This document shows positions 37,021-43,623 of a DNA stretch of 64,000 nucleotides, in pieces (within the stretch, counting starts at the first letter, position 1; every line of letters begins with the position of its first letter). The notes under the pieces were generated by a model. The model worked only from the letters and a program-made list of their open reading frames with translations. It was not told the origin of the DNA and did not search any database. The DNA comes from Rhodohalobacter sulfatireducens (GTDB lineage Bacteria > Bacteroidota > Rhodothermia > Balneolales > Balneolaceae). Location: the NCBI RefSeq assembly GCF_022012475.1, contig NZ_JAKLWS010000005.1:62001-126000 (forward strand). The letters are read 5' to 3'. Position numbers and translations under genes: made by a program.

Positions 37021-37691
37021 GCAACGAAGTAATACAGATGACGGATGTGTCGGTGGCTTATAACGGGACACCGGTATTAGATAGCATTAACTTTTCGCTT
37101 GACGTGGGGGAGTTTTGCTACGTGATTGGCAGAACTGGTGCCGGAAAAAGCTCGTTTCTCAAGCTGATTTATAAAGATGTAAACCCGACAAAAGGATTGG
37201 TTAAAGTGGCTGATTTCGATCTTTCGAATCTGGCTGATAAGAAAATTCCATATCTCAGGCGCAGACTCGGGGTTGTTTTCCAGGATTTTCAATTATTACC
37301 CGACCGAAACGTATTTGATAATGTAGCATTTGCTCTTCGGGTAACCGGCCAAAAAAAACGATTCATCAAACAGCGGGTAATTGAAGTTTTGGGCTTAGTG
37401 GGATTGAGCCACAAAAGGAAAGCGATGCCTGATGATCTCTCCGGTGGAGAAAAGCAGCGTGTTGTTATTGCAAGAGCATTGGCAAACGAACCGAGACTTC
37501 TCTTAGCAGACGAACCGACCGGAAATCTGGATCCCGAGGCCAGTGCGTCCATCATGGAACTACTTCATCAAATAAACAACCGTGGGATGAGTGTGTTGAT
37601 GGTGACACATGATTATGAGGTGATTCGAAAATTCCCAAATCGTACCGTTCAGATTGAAAATGGCAGTTTGCAGGATATCAAAGTACTGTAA
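37017..37691 (+). CDS. ftsE: Cell-division ATP-binding protein FtsE
   Basis: The 224-residue ATPase has Walker A GRTGAGKSS, the Q-loop VVFQDFQLL, the LSGGEKQRVVIARAL signature and the LLADEPTGNLD Walker B block characteristic of FtsE among MacB/LolD-like proteins. With FtsX it regulates septal peptidoglycan hydrolases. No ftsX follows in this window. Its ATG overlaps the methyltransferase stop. LolD-type function cannot be excluded from sequence alone. Confidence 0.83.
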   Translation: MSNEVIQMTDVSVAYNGTPVLDSINFSLDVGEFCYVIGRTGAGKSSFLKLIYKDVNPTKGLVKVADFDLSNLADKKIPYLRRRLGVVFQDFQLLPDRNVFDNVAFALRVTGQKKRFIKQRVIEVLGLVGLSHKRKAMPDDLSGGEKQRVVIARALANEPRLLLADEPTGNLDPEASASIMELLHQINNRGMSVLMVTHDYEVIRKFPNRTVQIENGSLQDIKVL

Positions 37692-37766
37692 AACTGCTTT
37701 TTATCTTGCAAAATTTATAATGGTTCACTTTTTTGTTGGTTCGAATATTAAAATAACTCATTCATC

Positions 37767-37979
37767 ATGTTTGATTTTATTCTTGAAATTTTTCTGGACC
37801 TGTCACTTATAAGTGGTGTTATACTCCTGTTGATAAGTCCTTTCAAAAAGTTTAAAGAACACAGGAAGATATTGGTTCCGATGGCAATTCTGTTTATTGT
37901 CATTTCAATTGCATTTATTGATTGGAATGCAGTTGGTGAAGCTTATTGGGAAGGTTATCACTTTGCCAAAAATTTGTAG
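37767..37979 (+). CDS. Small hypothetical membrane protein
   Basis: The 70-residue product has two hydrophobic segments (about 5-25 and 38-55) separated by a basic loop, with a WNAVGEAYWEGYHFAKN tail. I do not recognise a family. It lies 75 bp after ftsE on the same strand. Its compact two-helix layout makes a real small protein plausible, but there is no clear ribosome-binding site. Confidence 0.45.
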   Translation: MFDFILEIFLDLSLISGVILLLISPFKKFKEHRKILVPMAILFIVISIAFIDWNAVGEAYWEGYHFAKNL

Positions 37980-38022
37980 CTTTAGTTCTCTCCTAAAATT
38001 AATCCCAAAGTAGTTCTACACC

Positions 38023-38045
38023 TGATCAAAAAGGAAAATTGATCA
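38023..38045. repeat. Inverted repeat upstream of vapB
   Basis: TGATCAA (38023-38029) and TTGATCA (38039-38045) are perfect inverted copies about 80 bp upstream of the antitoxin start. This could be an operator or a weak terminator for the upstream gene. Confidence 0.4.
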
Positions 38046-38097
38046 CCTTTCTCCAGGAAATAGATCAAATACTCTTTTCGGACTTCTTATTTTGCAT

Positions 38098-38123
38098 TAA
38101 TATGTATATATGTTAATATGTAT
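38098..38123 (+). promoter_or_regulatory. Direct repeat before vapB, candidate autoregulatory operator
   Basis: TTAATATGTAT occurs at 38098-38108 and again at 38113-38123, two base pairs before the vapB ATG. Direct or inverted repeats at this position are typical VapB/VapBC operator sites. Assignment is by position only. Confidence 0.45.
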
Positions 38124-38125
38124 TT

Positions 38126-38401
38126 ATGCGAACGACGATTGATTTACCGGATGAAATTTTGAAAAAAGCCAAAATGAAGGCTATCCAGGAGAATATTACT
38201 CTGAAAGAGCTCTTCATTCGAAGTCTCGAAAATGAATTTGACAGTGCCACTTCTGCACCGAAAATATCCAAAGCTCCCTGGGAAAAGTTGCGAGGAAAAG
38301 GTTCTGCTTCTAACCTCTCCCCCTCCGATTCCGGTTTCGAGGGATATTCCGGACCCGATTGGAATCATTCTATTGGTGTGAATGAACCCAAAAAGGATTG
38401 A
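38126..38401 (+). CDS. Ribbon-helix-helix antitoxin, VapB-like
   Basis: The 91-residue protein starts with RTTIDLPDEILKKAKMKA, a ribbon-helix-helix DNA-binding fold (about 1-40). The C-terminal half is unstructured and acidic/polar, as expected for the toxin-wrapping tail. It overlaps the downstream PIN-domain gene by 4 bp and is preceded by repeats suited to an operator. Together they form a type II toxin-antitoxin pair. Confidence 0.82.
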   Translation: MRTTIDLPDEILKKAKMKAIQENITLKELFIRSLENEFDSATSAPKISKAPWEKLRGKGSASNLSPSDSGFEGYSGPDWNHSIGVNEPKKD

Positions 38402-38796
38402 TTTTGCTGGATACACATATCTGGCTTTGGTGGTTATTGGGGGATGGAAATTTGTCATCACAAGAAATGAAAGGACTCGATATTAAAGCTTCTAAACAGG
38501 AACTTTCAATTTCATGGGTAACGATTTGGGAGACGGAAATGCTTGAAAGAAAACAACGAATATCTCTTCAGCCGAACTTTCAAACATGGATTCGCGAAGC
38601 CACCAACCCGTTATTTATAAGTATCTTACCAGTAGATATCGACGTTGTACTTGCACAACGAAATTTACCGACTGACTTTCCTGCTGATCCGGCCGATAGA
38701 CTGATTACCGCTACTTCACTCCTGGCAAAATATCCTCTTGCCACGCATGATCGCAGGATACTTGAATCCCAGCCATGTGAAATTTGGGAGGTTTAG
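38398..38796 (+). CDS. PIN-domain ribonuclease toxin, VapC-like
   Basis: The 132-residue protein has the PIN-domain acidic set: Asp5 in LLDTHIW, Glu in TIWETEML, Asp in DPADRLI and Asp in THDRRI. VapC toxins cleave tRNA or rRNA. The start is TTG at 38398, overlapping the antitoxin stop (TTGA), which enforces coupled translation. Copy 5 of the inverted-end element begins 7 bp after the stop. Confidence 0.85.
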   Translation: MILLDTHIWLWWLLGDGNLSSQEMKGLDIKASKQELSISWVTIWETEMLERKQRISLQPNFQTWIREATNPLFISILPVDIDVVLAQRNLPTDFPADPADRLITATSLLAKYPLATHDRRILESQPCEIWEV

Positions 38797-38803
38797 GCAT
38801 GAA

Positions 38804-38900
38804 AAACATGGTATGTCTCTTGCTAAAATGAATTACAGGTTAGACTACTAAATGATTGATCCGATCTGTTTCAGAGGCTTTATCCAGACATACCATGTTT
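38804..38900. repeat. Inverted-end element, copy 5 (97 bp)
   Basis: Both arms read AAACATGGTATGTCT (38804-38818; complement at 38886-38900), a perfect 15-bp match. Relative to the other copies the arms differ at several bases, but identically, so pairing is kept. It lies 7 bp after the vapC stop and 4 bp before the convergent Dph6-like gene's stop. Confidence 0.7.
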
Positions 38901-38904
38901 AGAC

Positions 38905-39615
38905 TTAACCAAGAACCAAATCACAAAATCGAAAAACCATCTTCCCCTCTCCTTTTGGTGATGGATACTCCTTATCCTCAATCTTTCCTTTTTGATGTGG
39001 AATTGATTCAGAAAAAATTGGTCCGCCAAACACAAATGTGTGGAATTCTCCATTTTCACCACATGGATCGATCTCTGCGGTCATTTCATCCAAAAACTCT
39101 TTTGAATATGTCTCACCTACATAATCAGAAACTGACTTTTTTTTTTCGACACAGGCAAAAATAGCTTTGAATCCGTCGTCAATAAATGAGTGAGCAAGCT
39201 TATCGGTATCTTCTCCCCAAATTGGAAAAAGTGCGTTCATTCCAACCTTTTCTAAATTCTTCTCTCTGTACTTCTTTAGGTCTTCCAAGAAAATATCTCC
39301 GAATGCGCAATGAGTGAAACCCTCTTCCATTAAGTTGTGCATCTGCTTTTCCATCAGGGAATTGTACTCATCCATTGATGGACTTGCAGAAAGCTTCAGG
39401 TAAGTGATTGGTATACCGAGAATCTCAGCCTGCCTCTCGATCAATTCCACGCGAACGCCATGCATTGAAACACGTTTTGTTGATTCATTCACTGAAACTA
39501 ACAACCGTTCAACAGAATACTGATTATTCTTCAACAATCTTTGATGAGTAATCGCACTGTCTTTTCCGCCGCTCCAGCTTAGAATCGTTTTATATTTGGA
39601 TGAACTAATGTTCAA
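38905..39615 (-). CDS. Dph6-related ATP pyrophosphatase (diphthine-ammonia-ligase family)
   Basis: The 236-residue protein has the PP-loop SGGKDS at 15-20, the MHGVRVELIERQAEILGIP and GDIFLEDLKKYRE blocks and the IDPCGENGEFHTFVF motif of Dph6-type ATP pyrophosphatases. Diphthamide does not exist in bacteria, so the true substrate here is not diphthine. It follows btuB on the same strand behind a cobalamin riboswitch, which suggests a cobamide-related amidation. The start is TTG; no upstream ATG fits. A strong palindrome lies between it and btuB. Confidence 0.8.
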   Translation of the reverse strand: MNISSSKYKTILSWSGGKDSAITHQRLLKNNQYSVERLLVSVNESTKRVSMHGVRVELIERQAEILGIPITYLKLSASPSMDEYNSLMEKQMHNLMEEGFTHCAFGDIFLEDLKKYREKNLEKVGMNALFPIWGEDTDKLAHSFIDDGFKAIFACVEKKKSVSDYVGETYSKEFLDEMTAEIDPCGENGEFHTFVFGGPIFSESIPHQKGKIEDKEYPSPKGEGKMVFRFCDLVLG

Positions 39616-39635
39616 ACATTCTCTAGTTAAAGTTT

Positions 39636-39670
39636 AAGATCCGCGAAGTATCTGAAACTTCGCGGATCTT
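39636..39670 (-). terminator. Strong palindrome between btuB and the Dph6-like gene
   Basis: AAGATCCGCGAAGT (39636-39649) pairs with ACTTCGCGGATCTT (39657-39670), a perfect 14-bp stem with a short loop. On the minus strand it is followed by AAACTTTAACT, a poor U-tract. It may be a weak terminator, an mRNA-processing stem or a REP-like sequence. Confidence 0.5.
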
Positions 39671-39675
39671 AGAAA

Positions 39676-41583
39676 TTACAATGTAAACCGAACTCCTGCC
39701 CTAGCATGTAGTCCCATGGTGTTATACCCATAGACTTCAGTAAAGTCTGAATCAATCAGGTTTCGAACAGTTCCAAAAATTGTAAATGAACGATCAAAAA
39801 CCGCATACTCGGCATATAAATTTGCAATCACATATGAATCCAAACTTACCTCCTCGGAGGTATAATTGTTGGCGGGGTTGAAAAACAGATCGGTCCGATC
39901 ACCGGCAAACTCTCCATCAATTTTAACCAACAATCCATTTTCAAAACGATACGATGCATTCAGGCCAAAATTATGATTTGGCAATCGAATCAAACCAATA
40001 CTGGACTGTTCAGCGCCCGCATCATTCAGTGTAATTGTTTCTCCATCCAAGTAGTTATAAAAAGCGCCAAGCGTTAAATCATTTGTAGCAAGCCAGTTTG
40101 TTCGAATTTCAACCCCTTGGGTTTCCACTCGATCCCGGTTGATATATCCGTTTGAAGTGAATGCAATTAGATTGTCAATCTCACGATCAAAGTAATGAGT
40201 CTCGATTTTTAAACTTTGATCTAACAGGTAAGTCTCAAATCCCACCTGGATGCTTCGGCTCTCTTCCGGCTCCAGGTCCGGATTTGCACCAAACTGACCA
40301 AAAAGCTGATCTATTGTTGGCGCTTTAAAGCCGGTACCGATCGAAGCAAAAAGTTTAAAACTATTATTGATCTGGTACGACGGGGAAAAACTGTAGGTTG
40401 AATTTGTACCATACTCGGAATGGATATTCGCCCTGTATCCGGCTTCAGCACGTAATCCATTACCCGCGTCTAAGAGTAGAGTGCCATAGGGACTGGTAAA
40501 CGAAGTGGAGATTTCTGAGATTTGATTCTCTTCATCTTCCGGTCTCAGCCCCTCCTGCCAGTTTATCCCGGCCATGATATTCAGGGTTGGATTAAAACGG
40601 TAATTCAAGAATGTGTCGAAATTTTGAAAGCGCCCGTCAAGTGCTGTCTCACCAAATTCACTCGAAAAAATGCGCTCGGTCTCTGTAATCAAATAGGTTG
40701 AGTTGATATTGAAATCACCACTTTCAAAAATTGCCTGTAATCCGGGATTCCACATGTTATTTGTAAATGTATTGGAAGCATCCACAAAGGCGTCTGCGTC
40801 GTAATCTCCTTCAAAATCTGAATACTTTACAAATGGTTTGATTTTCAATCCTTCTACCGGCTCAATCGCCACATTCACATAGAAGGAATTTTGTGAATAC
40901 CCATCGTTTTGAAAAGTGTCTGAACCTTTGGGTGTAGCCGCCGCACTGATACCATCGCTCGATTTATGATTGTATCCTAACGAATAACTAAGCACATCAT
41001 TCACAGATCCGCTGATATCACCCGCTCCTTTAAACGAATTATAGGCTCCGTATTCAACAGTCCCAGAGGGTTGAAAGGTGCTTTCTGAAGTGCTTTTGGT
41101 GATAATGTTGATCACCCCGGCAAGAGCACTAGAGCCATATAAAGTGGATTGATTTCCTTTCAAAATTTCAATCCGCTCTACATTTTGAAGCGGCAAAAGT
41201 CGCAAATCAATGGCACCGCCAATCCCGGACGCATCACTGACCGCTACGCCATCCAATAAAATTAACGTATACTCCGTACTGGCACCTTGTAAAAAAAGGT
41301 CTTGGTTATTTGCCGGTGAGCCCTGCGAATTATTGATTCGTATACCACTCTGCTCATGCAGCAATTGTGCAAGATTACTTCCCGAACTTTCCTCTATCTC
41401 TTTCCGGTCGATAATTGTAACAGGACGTGATGTTTCCCGGGGTGAAATGGGAAGTTTAGAAGCTTGGATTACGATCTCCTCAAATTGAAGAGTTGTATCC
41501 GCTTGTTGAGATGTGGTTTGTGCTTGAAGTGAAGAGGCACACAAAAAAGCCCCAATTACTAGAGTTATGAACTGTTTGCTCAT
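39676..41583 (-). CDS. btuB: TonB-dependent receptor, BtuB-like vitamin B12 transporter
   Basis: The 635-residue protein has a signal peptide (MSKQFITLVIGAFLCASSLQAQ), a plug domain (about 45-150, with SRPVTIIDRKEIEES and LILLDGVAVSD) and a C-terminal beta-barrel ending in aromatic ARAGVRFTL. The EEIVIQASK stretch may be the TonB box. A cobalamin riboswitch directly upstream makes B12 the probable substrate. TonB and the BtuCDF pump are not in this window. Confidence 0.9.
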   Translation of the reverse strand: MSKQFITLVIGAFLCASSLQAQTTSQQADTTLQFEEIVIQASKLPISPRETSRPVTIIDRKEIEESSGSNLAQLLHEQSGIRINNSQGSPANNQDLFLQGASTEYTLILLDGVAVSDASGIGGAIDLRLLPLQNVERIEILKGNQSTLYGSSALAGVINIITKSTSESTFQPSGTVEYGAYNSFKGAGDISGSVNDVLSYSLGYNHKSSDGISAAATPKGSDTFQNDGYSQNSFYVNVAIEPVEGLKIKPFVKYSDFEGDYDADAFVDASNTFTNNMWNPGLQAIFESGDFNINSTYLITETERIFSSEFGETALDGRFQNFDTFLNYRFNPTLNIMAGINWQEGLRPEDEENQISEISTSFTSPYGTLLLDAGNGLRAEAGYRANIHSEYGTNSTYSFSPSYQINNSFKLFASIGTGFKAPTIDQLFGQFGANPDLEPEESRSIQVGFETYLLDQSLKIETHYFDREIDNLIAFTSNGYINRDRVETQGVEIRTNWLATNDLTLGAFYNYLDGETITLNDAGAEQSSIGLIRLPNHNFGLNASYRFENGLLVKIDGEFAGDRTDLFFNPANNYTSEEVSLDSYVIANLYAEYAVFDRSFTIFGTVRNLIDSDFTEVYGYNTMGLHARAGVRFTL

Positions 41584-41711
41584 GGTTTTTTATAAATGTA
41601 TTTAAAATTAAACCGATGAGCTTCCGATGAAAAAAGGTTGGGGATATATAGAATCTTCATACATGATTCTCTATTCCCGGCTCTTCCTCCGAAAGCCTGA
41701 ATAATTAAAGG

Positions 41712-41925
41712 CAAACAGGCAGGTCTTCTGACTTACTCAATGCTGGCTGCCTTCCCGTCCCGAACCGCCTGGACAGTGGCATCGTAAGGCCAGCAATAAT
41801 TGAGCTTACAGCTACGGGGATAGTTCCGGATTTCCCATCCTTCTCCGTCAGCCGACGGATTCAGAAGACAAGGCACCGGATTCCCTTTTCAACCCGATCA
41901 TAAATCGGGTACCTGTTGCTAAACT
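41712..41925 (-). promoter_or_regulatory. Cobalamin riboswitch upstream of btuB
   Basis: On the minus strand the leader has the conserved elements of the class: GGGAATCCGGTGC, a CCCCGTAGCTGTAAG stretch, the B12-box core GCCACTG (41774-41780), GGGAAGGC and AGTCAGAAGACCTGCC (41718-41733). Cobalamin binding represses btuB-type genes in known cases. Edges are approximate. It lies about 130 bp before the btuB start. Confidence 0.95.
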
Positions 41926-42108
41926 CATGGTAAGCTGATTATTAGCGGAAGTCAACAATACTTTTTGACTGTTTTCTTTTTGATTTTCGTTTATTTAGTA
42001 GGCATCATTGAAACAAGTCATCTGATGAGTACACAGGTCAAAGTTTACACATGAAAGCTTTCTGACTCATCGGATGATTTCTCAATTTTAAACGATAAAG
42101 CATCAACG

Positions 42109-43434
42109 ATGGACCCGAAACAACAGGCTATTCAGTTTTTTAAATCAGTCTTGAAGAATGTAAATCCAAGAGAATTTCTTCCTGATGTTGTTCAGTGGAA
42201 TAAAGAAAGCAGAGTACTTTCTGTATATGATGAAAAGTTTGAGTTGAATGATGATCAGAAAATTTATGTGATCGGGACCGGAAAAGCTTCTCCTACAATG
42301 GCATTAGCTATAGAACAAATTTTAGGGCCGGATCTTGAGAAAGGTTTCATTATTGCTCCGCCTGGTACAGAAACATCACCCTCGAAAATTGAGATGATGG
42401 AGGGCTCGCACCCTCTGCCGGATGAGGATAGCGAAAATGCCACAAAAAGATTGCTCTCTCTGATCAAAGAAATCCCCTACGATTCGATTGTGATCAATCT
42501 GCTTTCCGGTGGAACTTCTGCACTGCTTTGCAAACCCAATGATGATTTAAGTATCGAGGATTTTCAGAAAACCTATAAAATATTGCTTGAGTCCGGTGCA
42601 GACATCCATGAAGTGAACACCGTTCGAAAAACTCTTTCTGATGTTAAAGGGGGGCGATTACTTTCTTATTTTAATGATGTCACACTGTTGGATCTTGTTA
42701 TATCTGATGTTCCGAATGACGAACTCGCCTCAATCGGAAGCGGACCAACCACGCCGCAAGAGATCTCTTACGACAAAGCTTTCAAAGTCCTGAAAAAATA
42801 TATGGTCTGGAATGATCTGCCCCATGAGGTCAGAAATCATTTGGCAGACAAAATGGACGCCGAGGCACAAAATGGAAGATCACTTCAAACAGAAGATCTT
42901 CGAAATCATCAACAGTGGATAGTTTCTTCTGCTTCGAAGGTAGCTCATCAAACCAAAGAGATGTTGATTCAAGATGGATATAAAACCACATTGATTGAAC
43001 CGACATGGTCGGGTTTGGTTGATGAATTTGAAGATCACATTATGAATCAACTTGAAAAAAAGCTCAAGGATAATTCAGGAAAAAAAGCACTCATATTTTT
43101 TGGTGAAAGTACGGTAAAAGTCACCGGAGATGGACTTGGCGGACGAAACCAGGAGATTGCTCTTCGAATGGCGAAACAACTCAAAGAATTTAACCAATCG
43201 ATCGTATTCCTGAGCGCCGGTACGGATGGAATTGACGGACCCACAGATATGGCAGGAGCAGTGGTTGATCAGAATAGTTATCAAGACGCAAAATCAAATG
43301 GAATAGATCCTGACCAATTCATTGACAATAACAACAGTTATCACTTTTTCGAAAAAGCTGGCGGACATATCAAAACTGGCCCCACCGGAAATAATGTGAT
43401 GGATATTCAGCTTTTGTTGATTGAGGAGGGATAA
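42109..43434 (+). CDS. Glycerate 2-kinase (DUF4147/MOFRL family)
   Basis: The 441-residue protein has the GckA/TtuD-type blocks: VIGTGKASPTMALAIE, GSHPLPDEDSENAT, the glycine-rich LLSGGTSALLCKP, the IGSGPTTP motif and the C-terminal LSAGTDGIDGPTDMAGAVVD of the MOFRL domain. It phosphorylates D-glycerate at carbon 2. No serine-cycle or glyoxylate gene neighbours are seen. Copy 6 of the inverted-end element begins at the last base of its stop codon. Confidence 0.9.
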   Translation: MDPKQQAIQFFKSVLKNVNPREFLPDVVQWNKESRVLSVYDEKFELNDDQKIYVIGTGKASPTMALAIEQILGPDLEKGFIIAPPGTETSPSKIEMMEGSHPLPDEDSENATKRLLSLIKEIPYDSIVINLLSGGTSALLCKPNDDLSIEDFQKTYKILLESGADIHEVNTVRKTLSDVKGGRLLSYFNDVTLLDLVISDVPNDELASIGSGPTTPQEISYDKAFKVLKKYMVWNDLPHEVRNHLADKMDAEAQNGRSLQTEDLRNHQQWIVSSASKVAHQTKEMLIQDGYKTTLIEPTWSGLVDEFEDHIMNQLEKKLKDNSGKKALIFFGESTVKVTGDGLGGRNQEIALRMAKQLKEFNQSIVFLSAGTDGIDGPTDMAGAVVDQNSYQDAKSNGIDPDQFIDNNNSYHFFEKAGGHIKTGPTGNNVMDIQLLLIEEG

Positions 43435-43530
43435 GACATTGTATTTTTTCCAGTAGATTGAAAGATCAAATATATTCAGAAACTATTGTCGGTAACGATT
43501 CTTTTCAGTGGTAAGAAAAATAAAATGTCT
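43434..43530. repeat. Inverted-end element, copy 6 (97 bp)
   Basis: Left arm AGACATTGTATTTTTT begins at the last base of the glycerate-kinase stop codon. The right arm (43513-43530) reverse-complements to AGACATTTTATTTTTCTT. Position 7 is T in both arms, as in copy 4. The interior is unrelated to the other copies. Confidence 0.68.
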
Positions 43531-43623
43531 CTTCGGTAATAGTTTTAAATTCCACCTTCACCCTTCCGTAAGTTTTCGTAGTTTTACACACTTCAGAAGT
43601 CAATACGAAGCTACATACATTTC

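Noticed and set aside
37017-37691. Lipoprotein exporter ATPase LolD instead of FtsE
   Set aside because: FtsE-type signature LSGGEKQRVVIARAL and small size fit either; no LolC/E or FtsX gene follows. FtsE was kept as the more usual call with reduced confidence.
27081-43530. CRISPR array as an explanation for the repeated elements
   Set aside because: The copies are kilobases apart, have inverted rather than direct ends and have no cas genes nearby.
27081-43530. Classical insertion sequence or MITE as an explanation for the repeated elements
   Set aside because: No transposase, no visible target-site duplication and no conserved interior; the MITE reading is not excluded but is not supported here.
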